Positions 19,201 through 27,241 of a stretch of 64,000 nt of DNA are shown here, piece after piece; the first letter of the stretch is position 1, and every line of letters begins with the position of its first letter. This stretch comes from QQVM01 sp964544885 (GTDB taxonomy: Bacteria; Bacteroidota; Bacteroidia; AKYH767-A; 2013-40CM-41-45): assembly GCA_964544885.1 (NCBI GenBank), contig CAZJDX010000017.1, positions 1 through 64,000 of the forward strand, read 5' to 3'. A program made the translations under genes and the position numbers. The notes below the pieces were generated by a model. It ran no database searches and was not told where the DNA came from. It worked only from the letters and a program-made list of their open reading frames with translations.

Positions 19201-19593
19201 TTTTTCAGAAACCGCTTCCGGATAAGTCACCAATGCCGTTCTTTTTCCTTTGTTTATGCGACTGAGAACTTCTGCTCTTAACAAAACATTGGCTTTATCC
19301 TGTTCTTCCGGATTAAAGGCCTTGCGTGATGATGCAGGAAAAAGGAAGGCCTGATCGTTTCCGAGTAAATTTTCAAGGTCATTCAGAAAATAGGCGGCTT
19401 CTTCCCTGTCATTCAAAATAAAAAGCTGAACTGATGTAGAAAGCCGATACACCACTGCAGCGAGCATCGAGGATGATGAACCACTCAGTCCGCCAAGCCG
19501 GAATCTTCCGGCCTGCGGCTCCCTGATCGCTGAAACCAATGAAATGACGGAAGGCCGGGACTCATACAATCCCAGCAATTGCTGTATATCCAT
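16264..19593 (-). CDS. mfd: Transcription-repair coupling factor Mfd
   Basis: Superfamily 2 DNA translocase that removes RNA polymerase stalled at lesions and recruits UvrA. The 1109-residue protein has the expected order: an N-terminal UvrB-like module, an RNA-polymerase-interacting CarD-like domain around LKPGDFVTHIDHGVGRFAGLE, then two RecA-like helicase domains. Walker A GDVGFGKTE is near residue 583 and DEEQ near 683. Further helicase motifs include TATPIPRTL and QMRGRVGRS. The C-terminal TRCF domain is present. The gene converges with the deacetylase-like lipoprotein and is followed by 30 non-coding bases. Confidence 0.97.
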   Translation of the reverse strand: MDIQQLLGLYESRPSVISLVSAIREPQAGRFRLGGLSGSSSSMLAAVVYRLSTSVQLFILNDREEAAYFLNDLENLLGNDQAFLFPASSRKAFNPEEQDKANVLLRAEVLSRINKGKRTALVTYPEAVSEKVLTRKNLEQNSFEVRTGENISIDFINEFLLMHEFENVDFVAQAGEYSIRGGIVDIFSFANEMPYRIEFSGDMVESVRTFDPETQLSVQTMNHVTIMPNVQTGLLEQSHTSFFDFIPVASIIWTMDLPSMLNTLRLAFSDAEDSGSADIKELYSKVYESPEVILDRIERKSVIEFGKVFHFDDAKKVEFSTEPQPSFNKNFDLLIQDLLKNEKAKYRNVIFADSARQTERLYSIFEDLEKKHKLPGKIGFSTMLLSLHEGFIDHELKLACYTDHQIFDRYHRFRLKKNYSRSEALTFKELSALKPGDFVTHIDHGVGRFAGLEKIEVNGKPQEAIRLVYKDNDILYVSIHSLHRIAKYTGKEGTTPSLHKLGTKAWSLLKQKTKKKVKDIAKDLIALYAKRKATRGFAFSPDSYLQTELEASFIYEDTPDQEKSTRDVKRDMEKEYPMDRLICGDVGFGKTEIAIRAAFKAVTDGKQVAVLVPTTILALQHYNTFRDRLKEFPCTIDYINRFKSPQKQKETLQKLSDGKIDIIIGTHRLLGKDVKFKDLRLMVIDEEQKFGVAAKEKLKALRVNVDTLTLTATPIPRTLQFSLMGARDLSIINTPPPNRYPVTTEIHTFNEKVIREAIEYELARGGQVFFVHNRVQDIHDMADLIRKLIPDAVVAVGHGQMDGDKLEEILLDFIEGKCDVLVATTIIESGLDIPNANTIIINQAQNFGLSDLHQMRGRVGRSNKKAFCYLLTPPFTVLTSEARQRLKAIEEFSDLGSGFNIAMRDLDIRGAGNLLGGEQSGFISEIGFEMYHKILDEAVQELKETEFKDLFEESRHEQRFVSDCQIDTDLEILLPSTYVNSVTERLNLYKELDGLGSEEELKSFEEKLRDRFGAMPVQAVELMDTIRLRFLAEKLGFEKIMLKNKRFIGHFVSNQLSPFYQSETFSSILKFVQQNSHRCRLKEDHKKLTLTLKDISSVREANEILLKLL

Positions 19594-19627
19594 AGAAAAG
19601 GAGTGATCCTCCCTTGAATTGAAGCGT

Positions 19628-19635
19628 CAAATATA
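19628..19635 (-). promoter_or_regulatory. Bacteroidota -7 element (TATATTTG) for mfd
   Basis: Read leftward, TATATTTG is an exact TAnnTTTG match 34 bases before the mfd ATG. The predicted short leader contains GGAG-GATCA-CTCC, a small hairpin that would include the only Shine-Dalgarno-like sequence. Confidence 0.5.
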
Positions 19636-19656
19636 ATTATTAAATTGAGTGCGGAG

Positions 19657-19681
19657 TCCGGCAGCTGATGGTATTGCCGGA
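19657..19681. repeat. Inverted repeat between mfd and the DUF6268 gene
   Basis: TCCGGCA and TGCCGGA, perfect 7-base arms with an 11-base spacer, sit in the divergent promoter region. It could be an operator or a leader hairpin. No T run follows, so it is not a terminator. Confidence 0.4.
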
Positions 19682-19725
19682 ACACTACCCTGACTTCAGA
19701 GAAGGTATCCACGAAACTCCGTACT

Positions 19726-20589
19726 ATGACAGGAAGAATCGTATTTTCCGTTTCAGTGTTGACAGTTCTTTTTTTTCATTCAATTGCGCAACCCTTCATT
19801 GATATAATCAGTGTTTCAGGAATGCACAGCAGGGGCTTTGAGAAGCCGGATTCAGATTCCTCATTCCGCGGTACCGATTACCTATCGGCTGAACTCAGCC
19901 TGCCTTTTAAAATTAAAAAAGATATTCTTGCCATAAGTCCATCCTGGACAGAATTAAACATACACTCCGTAAATACAAACGATCTGAAAATACGTTCTGT
20001 CTCCATTCCGCTTGCCTATGTGAGACAATGGAAGAATGAAAATCAGAAGACCAATTTCGTGTTCATTATCCGATCTAACCAGAGTGAAAAGGCCGGAGCC
20101 GGCAATTCAGCATTTCAATTCGGTGGCGCCGTTATCCATACCATTAAAAAAAGTGAAAATCTGAAATTCAAACTGGGAGCTTACTATAATTCGGAATTCT
20201 TTGGGCCCTTCATCTTACCGCTTGCCGGTATAGACTGGACTATTAACGATCGGCTTAATCTCTATGGAGTATTGCCTGGCAGCATGAATCTTGAATACTT
20301 CATCAATAAAAGATTCAGTACCGGTATCAATTTCCGGTCATATACCGCAAGCTATCGTCTGGGAAACGATCATTTCATCCGCATCAATGATAATCATCTT
20401 AAAGTCTTGATGGATTTCTATCTTTTCCCTAAACATATCCTGAGTTTAGAAGCGGGACACAGCGCATTGCGTAAATACCGAACGGGCATACGCGCTGATG
20501 GTAAAAACGTGTATGTGGGCACAATGCTTACGGACGGTTACCTGATAAAATTTTCTTACTCTTACCGGATACGATTCAAGGAGCGTTAG
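19726..20589 (+). CDS. DUF6268-like outer-membrane beta-barrel protein
   Basis: Secreted protein of 287 residues with an N-terminal signal peptide (hydrophobic stretch, ending around SIAQP). The mature part is a series of alternating hydrophobic strands ending in an aromatic-rich strand, as expected for an outer-membrane barrel. The pattern (GTDYLSAELSLPF, then NRLNLYGVLPGSMNLEY-like strands) resembles the DUF6268 family common in Bacteroidota. Function unknown. It is divergent from mfd and converges with fbp with an eight-base gap. Confidence 0.65.
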   Translation: MTGRIVFSVSVLTVLFFHSIAQPFIDIISVSGMHSRGFEKPDSDSSFRGTDYLSAELSLPFKIKKDILAISPSWTELNIHSVNTNDLKIRSVSIPLAYVRQWKNENQKTNFVFIIRSNQSEKAGAGNSAFQFGGAVIHTIKKSENLKFKLGAYYNSEFFGPFILPLAGIDWTINDRLNLYGVLPGSMNLEYFINKRFSTGINFRSYTASYRLGNDHFIRINDNHLKVLMDFYLFPKHILSLEAGHSALRKYRTGIRADGKNVYVGTMLTDGYLIKFSYSYRIRFKER

Positions 20590-20597
20590 AAAAGCAC

Positions 20598-21617
20598 TCA
20601 CTGCGCTTCAACGGGAGAATGCTTCATCATGAATTCTTCGGCGGCGCTTACCATATCCGATGAACCAATAAAGAGCGGAGTACGCTGATGCAGTGAAGCG
20701 GGCTGGATGTCGAGTATTCTTCTGAAACCGTCGGAAGCCTTACCTCCGGCCTGCTCGATGATAAATGCCAGCGGATTGCATTCGTACAAAAGCCGGAGCT
20801 TTCCTTTCGGAGATTTCAGGGTAGATGGGTAAATGAATATTCCTCCTTTCAGGAGGTTGCGGTGAAAATCGGCCACCAGGGATCCAATATAACGTGAAGA
20901 ATAAGGCCGGTTCGATTTACTATCCTCTACCTGGCAGTATTTAATGAATTGCTTAACACCGTCGGGGAAATGCACATAGTTACCTTCGTTGATGCTGTAG
21001 ATAGTGCCGCTTGTCGGACATTTCATATCAGGATGGCTGAGGCAAAACTCACCGATACTCGGATCGAGGGTGAAGCCATTCACTCCCTTTCCGGTTGTAT
21101 ACACAAGCATAGTGGATGACCCATAAATGACATAGCCTGCGGCTACCTGTTCAATGCCTCTCTGCAGGTAATCCTTTTCTTCAGCCACACCTCCAAAGGA
21201 GGTACGGCGGTAAATGGAAAAAATGGTTCCGATCGCTACGTTAACGTCTATGTTTGAAGAACCGTCAAGCGGATCAACACAAACAATATATTTGGCGTTC
21301 TTTGATACATGGTTGTCGATATGAACCAGCTCCTCGTTTTCCTCCGATGCTACCGCGCAGGTTTCACCTCCGGCGCTGAGTGCTGCGATAAACTGGTTAT
21401 TCGCATATACATCAAGCTTTTTAACATCTTCCCCCTGAACATTAATGCTCCCATGCTCCCCGAGTATATCGGCCAGTCCCGCTTTGTTCACTTCGCGGTT
21501 AACAATCTTGGCAGCAATGCCTATGTCTCTCAGCAACCTGGATAATTCCCCTTTCGCGTAAGGGAAATCAGACTGGCGTTCTATGATAAACTGACCAAGC
21601 GTTGTGACTTTGTTCAT
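20598..21617 (-). CDS. fbp: Fructose-1,6-bisphosphatase, class I
   Basis: Gluconeogenic enzyme that hydrolyses fructose-1,6-bisphosphate to fructose-6-phosphate in the cytoplasm. The metal-site motif VDPLDGSSNIDVN is present, with further conserved stretches GGIFIYP, GKLRLLYECNPLAFI and EQAGGKAS. I start at the ATG at 21617 (MNKVTTLGQF). The in-frame TTG at 21689 lies upstream of the promoter element at 21639-21646, which would leave it untranscribed. Length 339 residues, as expected. Confidence 0.96.
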   Translation of the reverse strand: MNKVTTLGQFIIERQSDFPYAKGELSRLLRDIGIAAKIVNREVNKAGLADILGEHGSINVQGEDVKKLDVYANNQFIAALSAGGETCAVASEENEELVHIDNHVSKNAKYIVCVDPLDGSSNIDVNVAIGTIFSIYRRTSFGGVAEEKDYLQRGIEQVAAGYVIYGSSTMLVYTTGKGVNGFTLDPSIGEFCLSHPDMKCPTSGTIYSINEGNYVHFPDGVKQFIKYCQVEDSKSNRPYSSRYIGSLVADFHRNLLKGGIFIYPSTLKSPKGKLRLLYECNPLAFIIEQAGGKASDGFRRILDIQPASLHQRTPLFIGSSDMVSAAEEFMMKHSPVEAQ

Positions 21618-21638
21618 TTTATGTGTTCTTGTGAAATG

Positions 21639-21646
21639 CAAAGCTA
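21639..21646 (-). promoter_or_regulatory. Bacteroidota -7 element (TAGCTTTG) for fbp
   Basis: Exact TAnnTTTG match read leftward, 21 bases before the chosen fbp ATG. It supports the shorter fbp start. No clear -33 TTTG was seen. Confidence 0.55.
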
Positions 21647-21970
21647 ATAAATGCCTTAGAAAGTTGGACTCCAACCTTAAAAATATCAATGTTCTCGAAT
21701 AATCAACCTTACTGATCCGGAAGGGCTGCTCGTAAAGCCAATTCAGGTGCCGGCTTAGGCTAAAAAACTAATCAATCAGGTGATACAGGCCTGCTCCATT
21801 CATGCAACAAACCCTGTTTGTCTTCAGCAAATGATTTCCTGTTTATCTTTCCTTCGCCTTGTCCAGCAAAAATTATCTCCATTCACCTCACCTAAAATAG
21901 GTTTTCAGAGGTACCCTTAAATAAATATCTTCGCAGTCGAGACCGAACCCGTGATTTTCCTGATGACCAG
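21647..21970. other. Divergent region between fbp and serA
   Basis: No gene or riboswitch is visible. TATCTTCG at 21926-21933 resembles the -7 element with one mismatch, and TTTTC about 20 bases further upstream resembles the -33 part. Together they could drive serA with a leader of about 30 bases. Confidence 0.35.
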
Positions 21971-23203
21971 ATGAAGAAAAAAACCAGTTTCCCGAAAGAA
22001 AAGATCAATATCCTGCTGCTGGAAGGGGTACATCCTGTGGCCGTCAGCCTGTTCCGTGAGCACGGCTATAACAATATAGAACTCGTTTCCGGGTCACCTG
22101 ATCCGGCAAAGCTCAGGTCTAAAATCAAAGAGACGCATCTTCTCGGAATAAGGTCAAAAACACATCTTAAGTCGGATCTATTCAAAGAGGCGAACCGTCT
22201 TCTCGGAATCGGAGCATTTTGTATCGGAACTAACCAGATCGATATGAATGCCGCAACGGAAAATGGAATCGCCGTCTTCAACTCTCCCTTCTCCAATACT
22301 CGCTCTGTAGCGGAACTGGTAATCGCTCACTGCATCAATCTTCTCAGGCGGGTATGTGAAAAAAGTCAGGCGGCCCATAAAGGTTTATGGCTGAAGGATA
22401 GTTCCAACAGTTATGAAGTAAGAGGGAAAACGCTGGGGATTATCGGCTATGGTCATATCGGATCGCAGGTCTCCGTACTTGCTGAAAATATGGGTATGAA
22501 GGTGATCTATTTTGACATCGAACCAAAGTTAAGTCTGGGTAACGCTATGCAGGTAAAAAACCTCGATGAGCTCCTGAAAAAGTCAGACATTATCACTTTG
22601 CATGTACCCGGACTTCCATCCACTAAAAACCTTATCAATGAGGGCAAGCTGGCCAGAATGAAAAAAGGCGCTTGTCTTATTAATCTCAGTCGTGGTGATG
22701 TCGTTGATATAACAGCCATTCCCCGGTATATCCGGTCAGGAGACCTGAGTGGCTATGCCGCTGACGTGTTTCCGGTGGAGCCTCAGAACAACAAGGAAAA
22801 ATTTGAATGTCCGGTCCAGAATCTGGATAATGTGATCCTGACACCTCATATCGGAGGTTCTACCGTGGAAGCACAGGAAAATATCGGGATGGATGTAGCT
22901 GCCAAATTGATCAGTTTCCTTGAAACAGGTTCGAGCACAGGATCCCTCTCTGTTCCAGCTCTCAGTCTTCCCGTCCAGCATGATGCGCACCGCTTACTGC
23001 ATATCCACAAAAATGTACCTGGTGTATTGGGTGAGATCAACGGTAAACTATCCGCACTCAACGTCAACATACTTGGACAATATCTCAAAACCAATAATCA
23101 GATTGGCTATGTTGTGCTTGACGTAGACAAGAAAACATCTGCAAAGGCACTGGATGAATTGAAAAGCGTAAAACATACTATAAGGGTAAGAGAATTATAC
23201 TGA
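21971..23203 (+). CDS. serA: D-3-phosphoglycerate dehydrogenase with ACT domain
   Basis: First step of serine synthesis: oxidation of 3-phosphoglycerate to 3-phosphohydroxypyruvate with NAD. The 410 residues follow the E. coli SerA layout: split substrate-binding domain, Rossmann domain with GYGHIGSQV, catalytic Arg in LINLSRGDVVD, catalytic His in TPHIGGSTVEAQENIG, and a C-terminal ACT domain (VPGVLGEINGKLSALNVNI) that usually senses serine. The start is an ATG following the GACCAG stretch. A GNAT gene and aspartate kinase follow on the same strand. Confidence 0.95.
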   Translation: MKKKTSFPKEKINILLLEGVHPVAVSLFREHGYNNIELVSGSPDPAKLRSKIKETHLLGIRSKTHLKSDLFKEANRLLGIGAFCIGTNQIDMNAATENGIAVFNSPFSNTRSVAELVIAHCINLLRRVCEKSQAAHKGLWLKDSSNSYEVRGKTLGIIGYGHIGSQVSVLAENMGMKVIYFDIEPKLSLGNAMQVKNLDELLKKSDIITLHVPGLPSTKNLINEGKLARMKKGACLINLSRGDVVDITAIPRYIRSGDLSGYAADVFPVEPQNNKEKFECPVQNLDNVILTPHIGGSTVEAQENIGMDVAAKLISFLETGSSTGSLSVPALSLPVQHDAHRLLHIHKNVPGVLGEINGKLSALNVNILGQYLKTNNQIGYVVLDVDKKTSAKALDELKSVKHTIRVRELY

Positions 23204-23229
23204 TCCGGATCTTTCCTAACCTTTGATAA

Positions 23230-23727
23230 ATGAAAAACATAAATGAAGTATGCATAATCCGGGCAGGCCGAAAGGAAGATCTTCGGGAAGTGTTCGCACT
23301 CATACAGGAACTAGCCATTTTTGAAAAAGCGCCCCTGGAAGTCAACAATTCCGCTGAGCAGATGGAAATTGATGGATTTGGCAAAGACCCTGCTTTTTCA
23401 TTTCTTGTCGCAGCCATGAATGAAAGGATCGTCGGGATGGCTCTCTACTTTGTAAAATATTCAACCTGGAAAGGAAAGGGATTATACCTTGATGACCTAA
23501 TCGTTACAGAAAAAATGAGGGGACGTGGTATTGGAAGAATGCTTTTTAACGCTTTTATGATGGAAGCAAAAAAGAAGAACGCACGGCAGGTTCACTGGCA
23601 GGTTCTTGACTGGAACACACCGGCCATTGAATTCTACAAAAAAATGAATGCCTCCATTGATCCGCAATGGCTCGACTGCAAACTAGATGAACAACAAATA
23701 AAAAATTTTCAGTGTGAAAACTATTAA
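23230..23727 (+). CDS. GNAT-family N-acetyltransferase
   Basis: Cytoplasmic acetyltransferase of 165 residues resembling the spermidine/diamine acetyltransferase-like GNAT group. The acetyl-CoA binding motif RGRGIGRMLFNAFM is clear, preceded by GKGLYLDDLIV. The C-terminal part (WQVLDWNTPAIEFYKKMNA) is the usual GNAT motif B. The acceptor substrate cannot be told from sequence. It starts 26 bases after serA and is probably co-transcribed with it. Confidence 0.88.
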   Translation: MKNINEVCIIRAGRKEDLREVFALIQELAIFEKAPLEVNNSAEQMEIDGFGKDPAFSFLVAAMNERIVGMALYFVKYSTWKGKGLYLDDLIVTEKMRGRGIGRMLFNAFMMEAKKKNARQVHWQVLDWNTPAIEFYKKMNASIDPQWLDCKLDEQQIKNFQCENY

Positions 23728-23770
23728 CAGCGCCATACAACAGGGTTCAGCCCTTAAATTATCAACTAAT

Positions 23771-25042
23771 ATGCTGGTCTTTAAATTCGGAGGAGCTTCA
23801 GTAAAGGACGCGGAGGCTGTAAAAAATGTTGCCAGGGTGTTATCACACTACAGCAAGGAAAAAATCGTTGTGGTAATTTCCGCCATGGGCAAGACTACCA
23901 ATGCCATGGAAAAAATAGTCAATGCCTTTATGAATAAATCGAAAGACTGTACGGAACTACTTCAGGAGGTGAAAGCTTACCATTATGCGATAATAGACGA
24001 ACTCCATTTTGATTCTGATCACAAGATCAGGCAGGAGATCAGTAACTGCTTCACGGAAATAGAATGGATGATGGAGGAAGAAGCGTCAAAGGGATATAAC
24101 TTCATCTATGATCAGATTGTTTCCCAGGGAGAACTTATTTCTACAAAGATTGTGAGCGCATACCTTCAAGCCAAAAGTCACCCCAATGTATGGGTTGATG
24201 CACGTGACCTGATACGCACAGACAATACTTACAGGGAAGGAAATGTGGATTGGAATATTACGCGTGAACAGACTAGAGAAAAGATCCCATCGTTTTTTGA
24301 AAATTGTAACCTGGTGATTACGCAGGGATTTATTGGCGGAACTTCAGAAAACTATACCACCACCCTTGGACGGGAAGGTTCTGATTATACCGCTGCCATT
24401 CTATCATTCTGCATGGATGCGAAAGAGATGGTGGTCTGGAAGGATGTACCCGGGGTGCTGAATGCCGATCCGAAATACAGGACCGACGCCGTTAAGCTGG
24501 ATGAAATCAGTTATCACGATGCCATTGAACTTACTTATTATGGAGCCACGGTGATCCATCCGAAAACGATTAAACCACTTGAAAACAAAAATATTCCTTT
24601 ATGCGTAAGGTCATTCAAGGCACCCGTTGATGAAGGCACCAGGATCGGAAGTTATGCAATGACAAAACCACTTGTGCCCTGCTACATTTTCAAACCTGAT
24701 CAGATCCTGATCTCCATCTCTGCAAGGGATTTTTCATTCATAGCCGAAGAAAGTCTGAGCAGGATTTACAGGCTCTTCGCTGAATATAACATTAAGATAA
24801 ACCTGATGCAGAATTCTGCTATCAGCTTTTCGGTTTGTGTGGATAATGATCCATTCAAGGTTCCTGAACTAATAAAAAAACTGAAATCAGATTTTCACGT
24901 CTTGTATAATGACAAACTAAGACTTATCACTATCAGACATTACACCCCGGAAACACTCGATAAGTTATTGCATGAATCCGAAATACTCATTGAACAGCGC
25001 AGCAGGCATACGGCCCAGGTAGTGATCCCGGAATACGGGTGA
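23771..25042 (+). CDS. lysC: Aspartate kinase
   Basis: Phosphorylates aspartate, the entry step for lysine, threonine and methionine. The N-terminal amino-acid kinase domain begins with FKFGGASVKDAEAV and contains VISAMGKTTNAME, TQGFIGG and LGREGSDYTAA. The C-terminal third holds the ACT-like regulatory region. It is a monofunctional enzyme, not fused to homoserine dehydrogenase. I take the ATG at 23771. An in-frame GTG at 23714 would overlap the GNAT gene and add an atypical N-terminus. The paralogue type (Lys-, Thr- or Met-sensitive) cannot be decided, so the gene name is provisional. Confidence 0.9.
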   Translation: MLVFKFGGASVKDAEAVKNVARVLSHYSKEKIVVVISAMGKTTNAMEKIVNAFMNKSKDCTELLQEVKAYHYAIIDELHFDSDHKIRQEISNCFTEIEWMMEEEASKGYNFIYDQIVSQGELISTKIVSAYLQAKSHPNVWVDARDLIRTDNTYREGNVDWNITREQTREKIPSFFENCNLVITQGFIGGTSENYTTTLGREGSDYTAAILSFCMDAKEMVVWKDVPGVLNADPKYRTDAVKLDEISYHDAIELTYYGATVIHPKTIKPLENKNIPLCVRSFKAPVDEGTRIGSYAMTKPLVPCYIFKPDQILISISARDFSFIAEESLSRIYRLFAEYNIKINLMQNSAISFSVCVDNDPFKVPELIKKLKSDFHVLYNDKLRLITIRHYTPETLDKLLHESEILIEQRSRHTAQVVIPEYG

Positions 25043-25058
25043 TCCGCGAGGTGGCAGT

Positions 25059-26009
25059 TTACAAGCCCAACGCTTTGATCTTTTCAAATAATACAGCGGA
25101 AATTTTCTCATGCGATTCGAAGGTCCAGCCTGCGATATGAGGCGACAGGATAACCCTGTCTGATGCAAGCATAAACTTCCAGCTTTCGCTTTTTCTGAAA
25201 TCCTGATCTGAACTTCCGACCTTTTCGAAGGAAGGATCTTCAAACTCCAGCACATCCAGGCAAGCACCTCCTATTTTTCCGGCGATCATTGCATTAACCA
25301 AAGCCTTCGTGTCAACACAAGGGCCACGTGAGGTATTGATCAGCAGGAAACTTTTTCTGAATCGTGAGATAAAATCTTCATCGACCAGATATCTGGTCTC
25401 TTCAGTGAGCGGTATATGCAGACTCAGGATTTCGCTGTCCCGATAAATCTCTTCAAGCTTTGCCTCCTTAACGAGACTGCTTCCAAAGCCGCTGAGGTAT
25501 TTATCATAAGCGAGGATTGTACATTCAAATCCGGATAGTTTTTTCGCAAAGGCCTGACCGGTATTTCCATAGCCGATCAGTCCGATGGTTTTCCCTTTTA
25601 TCTCATGGCCGCGGTTCTCCTCCCTTCTCCAGCGCCCTTCCCTTACTTCCCGGTCGGCTTTGATGAGATTGTTATTCAGGCTCAGCATCATTCCCAAAGC
25701 ATGTTCAGCGACAGCATCACGGTTTGCTTCAGGAGCATTAATACAGATTATCCTTTTCTCTTTTGCAGCTACAACATCAATATTTTCCATTCCCGCTCCG
25801 GCACGTGCTATAAACCTAAGCCTGACCGCCCGATCCAAAAAGGTCCTGTCGATGCGGATACGGCTCCTGATGACCAGTCCTTCACAGTCGGACACTAATT
25901 CCATAAGCGCTTCCCTGCTTTCATGCCGGGCATCAATGCACTGATGACCTTCCTTAGTAAGGAGTAAATTCAGAGAAGGATGTACACTGTCTATAAATAA
26001 AATTTTCAT
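25059..26009 (-). CDS. D-isomer specific 2-hydroxyacid dehydrogenase
   Basis: NAD-dependent dehydrogenase of the SerA/DdlA superfamily, 316 residues without an ACT domain. Visible are the Rossmann motif GYGNTGQAF, the catalytic Arg in LINTSRGPCVD, and the catalytic His in LSPHIAGWTFES. In Bacteroidota such short proteins are often annotated as phosphoglycerate dehydrogenases, but the substrate could be another 2-hydroxyacid (glyoxylate, hydroxypyruvate or erythronate phosphate). It converges with aspartate kinase with a 16-base gap, and ksgA lies upstream on the same strand. Confidence 0.85.
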   Translation of the reverse strand: MKILFIDSVHPSLNLLLTKEGHQCIDARHESREALMELVSDCEGLVIRSRIRIDRTFLDRAVRLRFIARAGAGMENIDVVAAKEKRIICINAPEANRDAVAEHALGMMLSLNNNLIKADREVREGRWRREENRGHEIKGKTIGLIGYGNTGQAFAKKLSGFECTILAYDKYLSGFGSSLVKEAKLEEIYRDSEILSLHIPLTEETRYLVDEDFISRFRKSFLLINTSRGPCVDTKALVNAMIAGKIGGACLDVLEFEDPSFEKVGSSDQDFRKSESWKFMLASDRVILSPHIAGWTFESHEKISAVLFEKIKALGL

Positions 26010-26035
26010 GGCCCGGATATTTTCAATTGATCATT

Positions 26036-26827
26036 CTAAGCGCTTTTCGCTTTGATGTCTGCAAAGAGCTTGCAGAGTTCTGCGTATTGCTGCCATCCCA
26101 ACTGCTCCGCACGTTTATCCATATAAGGAAGACTATTCACAGCCTCCCGGCCTTCGAGCACTGAAAGTGCATTCCTTAGTGTCTTTCTTCGCTGGTTAAA
26201 TGCCGCCTTTACAATCCTTCTGAACAGTAGCGGATCACAGCCCAATTCGAAATTCTCTTTCCGGCTGAAACGCAAAACAGCGGATTTAACCGCAGGTGGC
26301 GGACTAAAATCCTTTTCATCAAGCGAAAAAAGTAACTCTACATCATAATAAGCCTGCATTAAAACACTGAGTATGCCGTACTCTCTCCCGCCGGGAGTTG
26401 ATACTATCCTTTCCGCCACTTCTTTCTGAAACATTCCGACAGCCTCGGGTATAAGGTCACGATGATCCAGGATTCTGAAAAGAATCTGGGAAGAAATATT
26501 GTAGGGGAAATTTCCTATAATGGCCAAGTTATCTCTAAACCTTTCTTTAAGGTCCAGCCGGAGGAAGTCAGCTTCAATCACTGATGAGGTTTTGTCAGGG
26601 AACCTGTCATTCAGGTATAAAACGGATTCTTTATCAATTTCGACAAGGAATGTCTGGTGCCCTTCAATCTCAAACAGAAAAGCCGATAAGACACCCATAC
26701 CCGGACCAACTTCAACAATCGTACTGTAATCATTCAGTCTGTTCAGGGAAGATACGATTCTCCTCGCAGTTTCAGGATCCTTCAGAAAGTGCTGTCCCAG
26801 GTGCTTCTTTGCCCTTACGTTTCTCAT
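26036..26827 (-). CDS. rsmA: 16S rRNA dimethyladenosine transferase
   Basis: KsgA methylates the two adjacent adenosines near the 3' end of 16S rRNA (A1518/A1519 in E. coli numbering) during small-subunit maturation. The 263-residue protein begins with KKHLGQHFLKD and has the SAM-binding motif VEVGPGMGVLS. The catalytic NFPYN motif appears as IGNFPYNISSQI. The C-terminal FNQRRKTLRNAL helix region is also typical. It is followed 26 bases later by the 2-hydroxyacid dehydrogenase, probably in one transcript. Confidence 0.97.
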   Translation of the reverse strand: MRNVRAKKHLGQHFLKDPETARRIVSSLNRLNDYSTIVEVGPGMGVLSAFLFEIEGHQTFLVEIDKESVLYLNDRFPDKTSSVIEADFLRLDLKERFRDNLAIIGNFPYNISSQILFRILDHRDLIPEAVGMFQKEVAERIVSTPGGREYGILSVLMQAYYDVELLFSLDEKDFSPPPAVKSAVLRFSRKENFELGCDPLLFRRIVKAAFNQRRKTLRNALSVLEGREAVNSLPYMDKRAEQLGWQQYAELCKLFADIKAKSA

Positions 26828-26913
26828 TATTTAAAATACTTTCCCAGGATAGAATATAAAAAAACAGTCCGCTGTTGTTTCCGTGAAACAGCTGAATAAA
26901 TACTTTTCTTCTT

Positions 26914-27216
26914 TCAGACCAGTTCTAGCAAGGTCCGGAATGCAACGAATTTGTCTTTAAACTTCTCCGTGTGTTCTTTTCTCAGTGCATCCGCGAAGTC
27001 CTTCTCGTAACGATTGAACTCGTCCATTGAAATGCAGGAGTATTGTATTGCATAAGTTGATCCGCCGCTGTCTTCATCACCAATCAATCTCAGCATCCTG
27101 CTTTCCGTAAATACACCTTTAGACATGACATCGGGAATATGCACATCCTTCATCCATTTCAGCCATTCATCATGGGCTGAATGTTCAATATTGACTGTTA
27201 CATTATAGATGATCAT
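26914..27216 (-). CDS. DUF4286 family protein
   Basis: A 100-residue cytoplasmic protein typical of Bacteroidota DUF4286: it starts MIIYNVTVNIE, has an HDEWLKWMKDVHIPDV segment, and ends in a DKFVAFRTLLE-like stretch. It resembles small dimeric alpha/beta-barrel (ferredoxin-like) proteins. No function is known. It lies between a TPR-protein gene and ksgA, all leftward. Confidence 0.85.
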   Translation of the reverse strand: MIIYNVTVNIEHSAHDEWLKWMKDVHIPDVMSKGVFTESRMLRLIGDEDSGGSTYAIQYSCISMDEFNRYEKDFADALRKEHTEKFKDKFVAFRTLLELV

Positions 27217-27241
27217 TTTCTGATAAATACAGTTGAAAAAA

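Noticed and set aside
21618..21689. Extended fbp start at an upstream TTG
   Set aside because: A -7 promoter element lies between this TTG and the normal ATG, so the upstream codons would not be transcribed.
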